A stretch of DNA of 64,000 bases from assembly GCF_963855985.1 (NCBI RefSeq), contig NC_087107.1:4774001-4838000 (forward strand). The letters are read 5' to 3'. The stretch comes from Ostrinia nubilalis (lineage: Eukaryota; Arthropoda; Insecta; Lepidoptera; Crambidae). How positions within the stretch are numbered: position 1 is the first letter of the stretch; every line of letters begins with the position of its first letter. The notes beneath the pieces are model-generated. The model was not told the DNA's origin and searched no databases. It saw only the letters and a list, made by a program, of their open reading frames with translations. Positions 12,043 through 21,798 of this stretch are shown here, in pieces. A program made the translations under genes and the position numbers.

Positions 12043-15000
12043 GTAAGTTTACCTTTATTATCATGATGAGTGTTTACTATTAGTTGTTAAAAAACTTCAT
12101 GAAACATATAACTGTTTTTATAAAACTTTCTCCGGGCTTCTAATGGGACACCTTAAATCCATTGGGCATTGTCAGACACCTTTAATAAAAGCTTACAATG
12201 TCTGACACCAGAAGGTTTTCCGAAATGACCTGAGTTGGTTCAAGCTACACTGAATGAGAGTAAATTATACGCCAATAATTGCTGACAAAATCAAAATTAT
12301 ATTATTTTTTACTTTTTAACACTTCCTTCCCATTCAAGATTCTTCTTATCAATTCCAGGTTTCGAGCACTCAGCCATGAAGAGCAGCTTCTCGCTGTCGT
12401 CGCTGGGGACTGCGCCGGCGCCCCCTGGCGGCCGCTGCGACCAACTGGAGCGGCCGTACCACAGCCTCACTAAAAAGCGGTGAGTTTTGTTCTCCATTTG
12501 GTCAGAAAGTTCGCGTACTAGCAAGATTATAGAGCAGTGTCTCGCTGTCGTCGCAGGGGACTGTGCTAACTAGAGCGCCCGTACCATAGTCTCACTCAAA
12601 AAAAGAGGTGAGTTTTGTTCTCCATTTGGCCAGGAAGTCCGCGTACTAGCTACTAGACTATAGAGCAGTTTCTCGCTGTCGTCGCTAGGAACTGCGCTAA
12701 CTGGAGCGGTCGTACCACAGCCTCACTTTTGTTCTCAATTGGGCCTGGAAGTACACTTACTAGCTAGACTATAGAGCAGTTTCTCGCTGTCGTCGCTGGG
12801 GACTGCGCCGGCCCCCCCTGGCGGCCGCTGCGACCAACTGGAGCGGCCGTACCACAGCCTCACTAAAAAGCGGTGAGTTTTGTTCTCCATTTGGTCAGAA
12901 AGTTCACGCACTAGCTAGACTATAGAGCAGTTTCTCGCTGTCGTCGCAGGGGACTGTGGTAACTAGAGCGCCCGTACCATAGTCTCACTCAAAAAAAGAG
13001 GTGAGCTTTGTTCTCCATTTGGCCAGGAAGTTCGCGTACTAGCAAGATTATAGAGCAGTTTCTCGCTGTCGTCGCTTGGGACTGCGCTAGGAGCGGTCGT
13101 ATCACAGCCTCACTTTTGTTCTCAATTGGGCCTGGAAGTACACTTACTAAAGCCTGGTCCGTGAGCACGTAGAATTTTGTCCACTGACCCCTAGCTATCC
13201 ATCCTTATCGCTCGCGCGTAATTATATTGCTGTCGCGACTGTGCGACTGGCACCCGCAGTGAGTGTGCGAGCGCGATAGCAACATAATTACGCGCGAGCG
13301 ATAAGGATGGGTAGCTAGGGGTCATTGGACAAAATTCTACGTGCTCACGAACCAGACTTATAGCTAGACTATAGAGCAGTTTCTCGCTGTCGTCGCTGGG
13401 GACTGCGCCGGCGCCCCCTGGCGGCCGCTGCGACCAACTGGAGCGGCCGTACCACAGCCTCACTAAAAAGCGGTGAGTTTTGTTCTCCATTTGGCCAGGA
13501 AGTCCGCGTACTAGCTAGACTATAGAGCAGTTTCTCGCTGTCATCGCTAGGAACTGCGCTAACTGGAGCGGTCGTACCACAGCCTCACTTTTGTTCTCAA
13601 TTGGGCCTGGAAGTACACTTACTAGCTATGCTATAGAGCAGTTTCTCGCTGTCGTCGCTGGGGACTGCGCCGGCGCCCCCTGGCGGCTACAGCCTCACTA
13701 AAAAGAGGTATGTATAGTTTTTTAAATTTTTCACGTACCAGCCAGACAACCTGACTATTCCCACCTCTCGTTCCTACCGCTGCAACTCCTGTGTAGCCAG
13801 GATCTACAGCTTGACCGCCAATAAAAACCCAACCAGTGACAGTGAAGCTCGATGCAGTCCCGGAGGAAAGTTAAATTATCACTGAACTCGCAACGAAATT
13901 GAATCAGAAGAGCATAGGAGTTGGAAGTTAACAATGATTCGACTGCCCCCCAGCTCCATTAAAAAGAGGAAGAGTTTGTTCTGTTTTTCACGTACCTGCC
14001 AGACAGTAAGTTATCCCTAGGAACTACGCAACCTTCATTGGGTGGGTTTCATTAGAGGCCAAACTGTAAATCCTGGCTCTACAGGAATTGTGCTGCAACG
14101 GTGGGATAATGCCATACGAGATGAACTCTTGAGTTTCTAACGCTCTCATAAATTATATTATTTTCTCATTTTAATTGGGCGGAGAGAGAGATTGGGGCGC
14201 ACTCTTAGCGCTTTCTCAAACTATCTCAAAACTCTGTCAGTCTCAGGCACTTTTATTATTATTTTATGCCTCATGGTAAAATTCCATGGCATTAGTAAAG
14301 TGATAACAGCGGATAATATAATCAATCTCATTTGTTATCTCTAACCCAATTTCACTGTATTACGTAGGTTCAGGTACCTCAGTTTAGTACCTAGGTAGTA
14401 AGTACTTACTATGAGTTTTGTAACTATTCTTTTGATTAACCATACTTCCATTAGTTATCTATTATCTTATCTGTCTGTTACCTTTTTAAGCCATAGCACT
14501 GAATCGATTTTGATGAAATTTCTAACAGAGACCTTCGGAGATGACATCGAACACCCCACCGTGTGCCTCGTCAGCACAACCACGACCACTTTGTAAAGTG
14601 TCCGACTAAGAAGAAGTAACAGAGACATTTTACACTACGCTTCTAGTCCCAAACTAAGCAAAGCTTAATATGGGTACTAGACTAGACAACGGATATAAAC
14701 ATACTTAAATACTTTTTTTTGTAAATACATACATATTATACATAGTAACACCCAGACCCGACACAGAAATTAAAATTCATCATTTCAATTTCTGCCCGGC
14801 AGGGAATCGAACCCGGGACCTCTCGGCATAGTAGGTAGTCCGTCCCGAAACCACTACACCAAACGGCCGACATAACAAAGGATAGACTGATTGCATCCCG
14901 GTTTTTGAAAGGGTCTTTCTGTGACAGACCAAATTTTATGCTGCGGTCACAACCTGGGTCCTTACACTTATTTCTTTTTATTTGTATCTTCTTCTTCTTT

Positions 15001-18000
15001 ACTCGACCAAAATTTCTTCAAGTGTAGAAATGTATGTTTATTTTAATTCATTCCAGAAAGGAGCCATGCCGCGAAGCGTGGCGCCGGAGCTGGGGCTCCG
15101 CAGCGAGCGGCGGCAGCGCCGGAGACGACCTGTGGCCGTTACTGCAGCACCACTACGACTACATCATGGACAACCAGATCATCGACACCTGCAAGGTAGC
15201 TCTTACTGCTTGGCAATAAGGCTCTCATTAGATAGGCGGCTAGGTGGCGAGCGGCGGCAGATGACATCTGCAAGGTAGCCCTTACTGCTAAGGTAGCTCT
15301 TCATCATCATTTCAGCCACAGGACGTTTACTGCTGAACATGGTCCTCCCCCAATGATTTCCACATCGCCCGATTGGTATAGGCCTGCACGGTCTTCCTGC
15401 TGCCTTATGAGGTCGTCACGTCGCTGCATTTTCCGGTACATGGCCTCCACCCAGAACCTTGCTGCCCCATCGGCAGTCAGTTCTGCGTACTAAGCGCCCT
15501 GCCCATTGCCACTTCAGCTTGCTAATCCGTCGGGCTATGTCAGCGACTTTAGTTCGTTTTCGGATCTCCTCATTTCTGATTCGATTTCGTAAAGAAACGC
15601 AGAGCATAGCCCTTTCAGGTAGGTCTTACTGCTCGACAATAAGGTTATGTGGCTTTGTTTCGGTGTCAGGTGGTTACGATTTCACGCCTCAAAAGCTAAA
15701 ACAATTTGACCACTTATTGATCTCTATCATGAAAATATCCATAATGTCCATTCCATAGCAACCGCCTTTTGTGACTGTTTTCCTAGACCACAATTACTTT
15801 CAAGGTGAGTCTTCACGGTCCACTCCTGAAAATAGATATTCTCTAACTGTATCCTTAGCAACCGCTTATTTTTCTGCCTGCCACTTTGCCCAAGTTGATT
15901 TGTCCTTAAACCACCTTCATTTTATCTAAATTAGTCACCTATTTGACTTCAAAATATACATTTTCGTATCTCTGACTGCCGAAGTAAAAAGTCTGTCCAT
16001 GGAGCATTTACATTTATTTCAGTAAAAAAAGAGATTTAAATAAAATTTTAATATTTTAATTGCATAAATGGTAACGAAATCTATGCATCTCTTAAGAGAG
16101 ATGCTGTCTAGGATGGTACATCTGCCCTGTAAGTGCCTATTCACTTTCGCCTTGAAAAGGATCATTTCTGCTCATTGATTAAGATCAGGCACTAGGCACC
16201 AGGTGCGATTGCGGTCAAATATCTGCCTTGTCACGCATAAAAGAAAAAGAAAGGAACATGCCTGTTTTGTGTGTGAATTCTTCAATCATATTAATCCAAA
16301 ATACATCTCTAGATACTATTAAGATATCAGATTTATATGCAACTAAGTATTAAATAATGAGGTCTCGCTCTTGTTTCCAGGAAGCAAACGGCGAATTGCT
16401 ATCACACAATTCGTCAGCTTTACACCACGGGCCGCGGCTGCTGAACCCGACGTCAGGATTCAACCGGCAGTGGTCGCTGTCGCAGCTGCTCGCGGAGTTC
16501 GGCGAGCTGTGCCAGTGGCTCACGCACGTGCAGGAGGAGATCTACTCTAGTCCCGAGAACCTGTCCAGCAGGAAGCTTAGAATGGTGAGAACAAAAACTT
16601 CTACCTGCTTTAGGAAAGGAACCTATGTAGATGCTCCAGAAAACTCTAAGAACGCTAGGAGAAGATCCATTCTAGTTCTAGAAATTGATCCAGAAGGAAG
16701 CTGAGGATGGTAAGTGAACACGGAATTCCAGCTGGTTTTATTCTTCTGATGACTAGAGACACGATTATAGCATCGAAAGTGGAAGCTAAGTCTTTAAGTG
16801 CTTCTTTTTCCTCTTGTGTATGGGCTGGAGAAACCCTGATGTTAGAGGACGCTGTGCCTAGCCATCAAATCATCTATCGTCAGGTGGCATATGAGTTTTT
16901 TCTTTAGATGGTCTGATAATACTAGTCTGGTAGAAGCGTCAGGGTTCAACCAGCAGTGGTCGCTGTCGCAACTGCTCGCGGAGTTCGGCGAGCTGTGCCA
17001 GTGGCTCACGCACGTGCAGGAGGAGATCTACTCTAGTCCCGAGAACCTGTCCAGCAGGAAGCTCAGAATGGTGAGTGTACATGGAATTCCAGCTAGATTA
17101 AGTCTGGGACCCCTGAAGACACGGTAGAAACCAGTAGGAAAACAGGAGACGATCTATTCTAGCTTTGGTATATAGTCCAGCAGTAAGCTAAGGATGGTGA
17201 GTATATAAGAGATTCCTTATGGTCTCATTAGTTCTTAGAAAGAGACTTCTAAGACGCTAGAAAACAGTCAATCAGGAAAAGAACGAGCAGGCTCGTCTTT
17301 GAGTGCTTCTTCTTCTTATTGCGTATGGGCCAGAAACCCTGGTGTCAAAAGATGCTTTGTGAAGCCATCCAATCATGTCCATCGTCAGGTAGAACCAAAA
17401 GTTTTCGTCAGGTGATAAAGCAGCTCCTTCTGCAAATATTCTTCTTTCTGGCTTAATTGGGTGGTCTCTGGTAATGGTTATAGCCTCAGGGTTCAACCAG
17501 CAGTGGTCGCTGTCGCAGCTGCTCGCGGAGTTCGGCGAGCTGTGCCAGTGGCTCACGCACGTGCAGGAGGAGATCTACTCTAGTCCCGAGAACTTGTCCA
17601 GCAGGAAGCTCAGAATGGTGAGTCCAGAGTCATTAAAAATGGGACCTCTAAGGACACGCTAGAAACCAGTAGGAAGCAACACCACGAGAAACGAAACCGG
17701 TAAGAAAAGTAAGAGATGATCAGCATTTTTTTCTAGTCCTGGGAACCGTTCCAGCCAGAAGATGAGGAAGCCACCTTGTCTATACATTTAAGAACGCGAC
17801 ACCACTGGACACCCTAGAAGTGGGAGAACCAACAAAGCAGCAAGAGCTAGAGAAACCCTGATGTTGTCATGATTATTGGCTAATTAGTTATTGTTATGAT
17901 ACAATTGAAGAGGCTCAAAGCCAATACACCTACAATCGAGCAGGTTAGCATATAGTGCTCCTTTCTCTTCTAGAGTAAATATGCTGGTAAACTCCGATAT

Positions 18001-21000
18001 TCATAAACACTAATCATCTGATGCTATGTATATCTGTCTATGGTATCCATCGCCAGAAACTTTTTCTGCAGTTTAAGTTTGTAAGCGGAATTTAACTAAT
18101 TCAATTACTCCCTTTTTCAGAGTCGGATGTCGGAGTTGGTGTCAGTAGAGCCCCGACGAGCTAAGTTCATGGAGCAAGCCACCGCCATCTTGGAGAGGAT
18201 ACCAGAAGCAAGCGCGGAGGTAATAACTCTAGTTAAATTAAATAACAATATAATTGCATTGGTTCGAAGTTATTAATTCTATTAGAGGTAATGTCCTCAA
18301 CGAGACTCATTCATTACCGTAATGAATGAGTCTTCGAGGGTCTGAACTGTCTGAAGATCGTGAACCCTTATTGTTCCCTTATAGTGCTCGTTTCACGGCG
18401 GTCTTATTATGCTAAAACAATAGAAATATGAGATTTTCATTTCAAATTAAATTCCAAAGATTCCGTTATCACCGAATAATTTGTGAAATCGATGTCCTGC
18501 CACGATGTCTGGTAAATAATAATATTGTAATGTATTTTTTAAGGTAACATGGCGCATGGAACATCTGAACGTGAAGTGGGAGGGTCTCCGCCTGCTGCTG
18601 AGTCCTGAACAGCAGCATAGGGACGGAGATGGCTCCGACACTGTTGGTAAGCAGTAATAAATAGTTTTGTTTAGAATTTATTTCAAGAAATCGATAAATA
18701 TATCACCCAGAACTATAGATGACCCACGCTGAACTGTCCCACCAAACTCAATGACAGGGGGGCGCTACCATCGTTCAACTATATGGTTTCCAACATGGCA
18801 AAAATCTGAACCAGCGATCCGGTATTGACGGTGGCGCCCCACTGTCAATGTCATCGACAGGACAGTCCAGTATTTTGGAACTATACCTCACTGTTTGATA
18901 GAGGCGCAGGTAACATCTAACTTTTTAGGTACTACTAGCGACATCTATGAACTGAATTCCGGTTGATTAGTTGTGTACAAAGTAGTTTAGCCAATGCGGC
19001 ATAGATGGCGTTTTCATCACTAATGATAAATCTACAGTATATTACGAATAATCCAAAAGATGGCGCTGTCAACAATTGTTTTGTAATTTGATTGGATATA
19101 GGTGGCGCTAAAGTCGATTTCTGTGTGTTGGCGCCTGCCACCGCCGTAAACTGTGTCCCTATTCACCTGAATGTCTCCAACTTCCTCATTGGCCCTAGAG
19201 CAATTCCAAGTATACCATCAATAAAAGCCTAATTAGAGTCATCAAACCTCTCAGTCATTCAATTAGAGCCATTAGAACTTCATAACTATGAGTTGTTTTC
19301 TGTGTGTAAGCTGAGGACACGTGTCCCCAGCTGACACATCTGTATCTTCGTAAATATTTATGCTACGATAATGTATTATACCTCAAAAATTACAGTCGAA
19401 TCCAAATAGTAGGCTTTCCAATTTTCAAGACTTTAGCTCAAATACTGTTAAAACCACGATCAAAAAACTATGTGCGAGCTGGAGTACCGTGTCTCCAGCT
19501 TACACATCTGTATCTTTGTAAATATTTAAGCTACATCAATGTTTTATATCTCATAAATTAAAGTCGAATAAAAAAACCCGACTTCAAATCTTTCAAAGCT
19601 TTATCTCGAACCGTTTTCAAACTACGAACCGATATGTATGTGTAAGCTGGTGACACGTAACACACGGTGGATTATTAAAACCGTATAAGTTAGAGTTGCG
19701 TTTTAAAGATCAAATAATTCGTTATAATTAAAGTACACACGAGACATAATTTCAAATCTCTAGGCCTCTTAGTTTCAGAATTAAAAGCCAAAAACTATTT
19801 TCCCGCCAAATAATTCAAATAATGTGGGTCGACTGCGACGTTGCCGTTCCGTGCGTCCACTAGAGCAGTCGAATTTGAACCTAAAAACTAGTAACGTTTG
19901 AATCATTTTTATTTGTAGTTTAAATCATTTAATTTCGATTATAAGAATTTTAGACTAGGAGCCGGCTGATTTGTGTATTGAGTACCTAATAACCTATATT
20001 TTATAAATAAATAATAATAAATAATGGTTGAGTCCCGGGAAAGGACGTAGGATAGATTTTATCCCGGTTTTTGAAATATGATAAAGATTTTCATCATCAT
20101 CATAAATCATCTGAAAATTATAAATAACTTGAAAAAATCGAGTATTCGGGTAGCCCTAGTGATACTCTACCTCTGGGCTTCGGCTTGACAGTACTTTTTG
20201 GGAAACCTTGTATATGTCGTTATGTTCGCTTATTCTTGTAGTTAATTTTTTTTTATTTGATTCTTCAACAAAAGAAGAAGAATTCAATGAGGGTTTTCGC
20301 GATTGGAAAATCCGCCAGATGGCAATACGTAGACGCGAGGTCCAAATGCTGCATGATTGGTTATTTTTGACATGACATTGACAGATATGTAAAAATCCAC
20401 CAATAACGCAGCATTTGGACCTCGCGTCTACTTATTGCCATCTGGCGGATTTTTCAATCGCGAAAACCCTCATTGTCAACTGTGTCATATAGCAAAATCT
20501 GTTTGTAACCATAGAGCAAAATATAGTTGTTGCCCATTTTTGCCACTTGACGTAGCAGAATCGTGGGACTTCACGGTATTTAAATAAAAATTAAAGTGGT
20601 TGCGTTTAGAAACGCCACAAATATTTGAGCCTTTGGAAACAAGTTCGTTACTTGTATATTAAAATATAATTTTGTTTTACCTAGCTTTTTCTTATTAATA
20701 AAATATAGGTTATTATGTACTCAATACACAAATCAGCCGGCTCCTAGTCTAAAATTCTTATAATCGAAATTAAATGATTTAAACTACAAATAAAAATGAT
20801 TCAAACGTTACTAGTTTTTAGGTTCAAATTCGACTGCTCTAGTGGACGCACGGAACGGCAACGTCGCAGTCGACCCACATTATTTGAATTATTTGGCGGG
20901 AAAATAGTTTTTGGCTTTTAATTCTGAAACTAAGAGGCCTAGAGATTTGAAATTATGTCTCGTGTGTACTTTAATTATAACGAATTATTTGATCTTTAAA

Positions 21001-21798
21001 ACGCAACTCTAACTTATACGGTTTTAATAATCCACCGTGTGTTACGTGTCACCAGCTTACACATACATATCGGTTCGTAGTTTGAAAACGGTTCGAGATA
21101 AAGCTTTGAAAGATTTGAAGTCGGGTTTTTTTATTCGACTTTAATTTATGAGATATAAAACATTGATGTAGCTTAAATATTTACAAAGATACAGATGTGT
21201 AAGCTGGAGACACGGTACTCCAGCTCGCACATAGTTTTTTGATCGTGGTTTTAACAGTATTTGAGCTAAAGTCTTGAAAATTGGAAAGCCTACTATTTGG
21301 ATTCGACTGTAATTTTTGAGGTATAATACATTATCGTAGCATAAATATTTACGAAGATACAGATGTGTCAGCTGGGGACACGTGTCCTCAGCTTACACAC
21401 AGAAAACAACTCATAGTTATGAAGTTCTAATGGCTTTAATTGAATGACTGAGAGGTTTGATGACTCTAATTAGGCTTTTATTGATGGTATACTTGGAATT
21501 GCTCTAGGGCCAATGAGGAAGTTGGAGACATTCAGGTTCCCTATTCTATAAACTCTATCAAAGCGCTCTTGTCACAGACTCATCGCTCGAGCTGGACCTT
21601 TTTTTCATAGCAACGTAAGCACCTGTCTTTTTGTTTCAATATTAGTAAACAAAATATCTTCTCACAGATACCGCACACGAGCTCCGTTGCCTTCGCCGCT
21701 GGTTACACGGCATGGAGGGTCGTCTCCCGCCGCCGTCGCTCGCCGCCGCCCGCGCCGCGCCCTACCACGAGTTGCTGAGGAAACTGAGCGAGCATCAG
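12033..21798 (+). CDS. Spectrin-repeat protein, N-terminal seven exons (partial gene)
   Basis: This is the only host gene I can model. Seven exons join to 807 nt (269 codons) with consistent phases and GT/AG borders. Residues 1-90 are low-complexity and basic. Residues about 119-215 form a spectrin-like three-helix repeat: helix A around WSLSQLLAEFGELCQWL, helix B around the MSELVSVEPRRAKFMEQA segment, helix C around WRMEHLNVKWEGLRLLL. Residues 226-269 (HELRCLRRWLHGMEGRL) begin another helical unit. Spectrin repeats are rigid rods that scaffold membranes, the nuclear envelope or cytoskeleton. The spacing and the conserved Trp/Leu pattern remind me of AKAP6/nesprin-type repeats, but this is by eye; klarsicht/Msp300-like or another spectrin-family protein is possible. 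No 3' exons were found before the window ends. Introns 2, 4 and 6 hold exon-derived arrays and a foldback element. Confidence 0.8.
12359..12479 (+). CDS. Exon 2 (founder of the tandem array)
   Basis: Acceptor AATTCCAG, donor GTGAGT. It encodes residues 4-43, a Ser/Pro/Gly-rich segment containing SFSLSSLGTAPAPPGG and DQLERPYHSLTKK. Its last about 90 nt and donor are repeated downstream in a nine-unit array. This copy alone has a good pyrimidine tract and the correct phase relative to exon 1. Confidence 0.75.
12389..13711 (+). repeat. Nine-unit tandem array derived from exon 2
   Basis: Units starting TCTCGCTGTC lie at 12389, 12540, 12671, 12782, 12933, 13061, 13382, 13533 and 13644. Spacings are 151, 131, 111, 151, 128, 321, 151 and 111. 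This gives three unit types (A about 151, B about 130, C 111) ordered A-B-C-A-B-C-A-C-A. The 321 spacing is a 111-bp C unit plus a 210-bp MITE. Type A units keep the exon-2 coding sequence almost unchanged (one silent change at the second A) and its donor. B and C have lost codons. A tenth, decayed unit may lie at 13955-14012. The extra units have only weak acceptors and the wrong phase for exon 1. Confidence 0.9.
13153..13363. mobile_element. 210-bp MITE inside the exon-2 array
   Basis: Inverted arms of about 86 bp start CCTGGTCCGTGAGCACG at left, with the inverse at right (CGTGCTCACGAACCAG), leaving a short centre. The sister units supply the uninterrupted site (ACTTACTAGCTAGAC), showing insertion at a TA. 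A Tc1/mariner-type origin is likely. Non-coding. Confidence 0.85.
13754..14112. repeat. Dispersed repeat copies after the exon-2 array
   Basis: Positions 13754-13925 carry the repeat with GTAGCCAGGATCTACAGC, the same family as 5333-5440 and 47442-47595. A diverged inverted copy follows at about 14000-14112 (GAGCCAGGATTTACAG on the minus strand). Between them is a decayed exon-2-array-like unit ('ccattaaaaagagg', 13960-13973). All lie in intron 2. Confidence 0.6.
14642..14882 (-). repeat. tRNA-derived SINE in intron 2
   Basis: On the minus strand the head at about 14882-14805 has A-box-like TGGTGTAGTGG and B-box-like GGGTTCGATTCC. An AT-rich body follows, then a tail including 'tagtttgggactagaagc' toward 14642. 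The arrangement matches a SINE type widespread in Lepidoptera. It is inserted antisense to the host gene. Confidence 0.8.
15057..15195 (+). CDS. Exon 3
   Basis: Acceptor TTCATTCCAG, donor GTAGCT. The first base completes an Arg codon begun by exon 2. It encodes residues 44-90: basic and Ser/Gly-rich, then DDLWPLLQHHYDYIMDN and QIIDTCK, the first conserved-looking helical segment. It ends in phase 0, as exon 4 requires. Confidence 0.8.
15302..15625 (-). repeat. 5'-truncated RTE-like LINE fragment in intron 3
   Basis: Minus-strand C-terminal part of an RTE-like endonuclease/reverse transcriptase. The reverse reading contains RNEEIRKRTKVADIARR and ISKLKWQWAGRLVRR, followed by an internal deletion and the ATG-repeat tail at 15302. 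Antisense to the host gene and non-functional. Confidence 0.8.
16381..16584 (+). CDS. Exon 4, helix A and part of helix B of the spectrin repeat
   Basis: Acceptor CTTGTTTCCAG, donor GTGAGA. It is 204 nt (68 codons) and phase 0 at both ends, so it could be skipped without frameshift. It encodes residues 91-158, including EFGELCQWLTHVQEEIY and SSRKLRM. Its 3' 134 nt are copied twice downstream with nearly identical coding content. Confidence 0.85.
16650..16712 (+). pseudogene. Decayed partial copy of exon 4
   Basis: A diverged copy of the exon 4 3' end: 'gatccattctagttctagaa' aligns with the exon's GATCTACTCTAGTCCCGAG region, and 'aggaagctgaggatg' is followed by GTAAGT. It is too diverged to code, but the donor is kept. 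Confidence 0.6.
16937..17070 (+). CDS. Duplicate of exon 4 3' part, copy 2
   Basis: A 134-bp near-identical copy of 16451-16584, ending in the same codon and a GTGAGT donor. Relative to exon 4, it has one amino-acid change (Arg to Gln) and three silent changes. The frame stays open upstream to an ATG at 16891. The nearest AG acceptors would break the frame from exon 3, so it is not a simple alternative exon. It could be a pseudoexon, or an alternative first exon giving an N-terminally shorter product. Confidence 0.55.
17130..17201 (+). pseudogene. Decayed partial copy of exon 4
   Basis: 'gacgatctattctagctttg' followed by 'agtccagcagtaagctaagg' and ATGGTGAGT mirrors the exon 4 3' end with several disabling changes. 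It sits between the two good duplicates. Confidence 0.6.
17484..17617 (+). CDS. Duplicate of exon 4 3' part, copy 3
   Basis: A 134-bp copy that codes for the same residues as copy 2 (two silent differences), with a GTGAGT donor. An in-frame ATG lies 10 nt upstream at 17474. As in copy 2, the obvious acceptors are out of phase with exon 3. It may be a pseudoexon or an alternative start exon. Confidence 0.55.
17710..17775 (+). pseudogene. Decayed partial copy of exon 4
   Basis: 'gagatgatcagcattttttt' and 'ctagtcctgggaaccgttcc' with 'cagccagaagatgagg' align loosely with the exon 4 3' end. The donor is lost. It is the last of three decayed copies that alternate with the three good ones. Confidence 0.45.
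18121..18219 (+). CDS. Exon 5, helix B of the spectrin repeat
   Basis: Acceptor CTCCCTTTTTCAG, donor GTAATA. It is 99 nt (33 codons) in phase 0. It encodes residues 159-191 (SRMSELVSVEPRRAKFMEQ, then ATAILERIPEASAE), an amphipathic helix. Confidence 0.85.
18544..18646 (+). CDS. Exon 6, helix C of the spectrin repeat
   Basis: Acceptor ATTTTTTAAG, donor GTAAGC. It encodes residues 192-225 (VTWRMEHLNVKWEGLRLLL, then an acidic hydrophilic linker). The N-x-K-W-E motif in helix C is typical of spectrin repeats. It ends after one base of a codon, which exon 7 completes. Confidence 0.85.
18714..18885. repeat. Palindromic MITE, family P1, copy 2
   Basis: A close relative of 4638-4809, sharing GGGGGGCGCTACCATCGTTC and the inverse on the other arm. 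The ends TATAG and CTATA suggest TA target use. It lies 68 bp into intron 6. Confidence 0.7.
19165..21537. mobile_element. Foldback element with 9-bp target duplication
   Basis: A 2373-bp element whose arms (19165-20006 and 20699-21537, about 840 bp) are near-identical inverted copies starting ACCTGAATGTCTCC. TCCCTATTC flanks both ends (19156-19164 and 21538-21546). Mutator-like and foldback elements make 9-bp duplications, so that class is my best guess. The loop (20007-20698) holds a second palindromic element. No transposase was seen. It sits in intron 6 of the spectrin-repeat gene and could form a long hairpin in the pre-mRNA. Confidence 0.9.
20283..20484. repeat. Palindromic MITE nested in the foldback loop
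   Basis: CAATGAGGGTTTTCGCG starts the left arm and its inverse CGCGAAAACCCTCATTG ends the right arm. The arms are about 75 bp with few mismatches, around a centre of about 50 bp. It belongs to neither big arm, so it inserted into the loop or was captured there. Confidence 0.8.
21668..21798 (+). CDS. Exon 7, start of the next helical unit
   Basis: Acceptor TCTTCTCACAG, donor GTCAGT. With one base from exon 6 it gives 44 codons (residues 226-269): DTAHELRCLRRWLHGMEGR, a Pro/Ala-rich stretch, then YHELLRKLSEHQ. The GC-rich codon use matches exons 2-4. It ends in phase 0; I found no convincing exon 8. Confidence 0.8.

Noticed and set aside
12309..13490. Minus-strand open frames across the exon-2 array
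   Set aside because: They are antisense shadows of the repeated exon and reuse the same residues in each unit; the + strand has the spliced gene.
12389..13711. CRISPR-like array
   Set aside because: The repeats are exon-derived, 111-151 bp and contiguous without unique spacers, in an animal genome.
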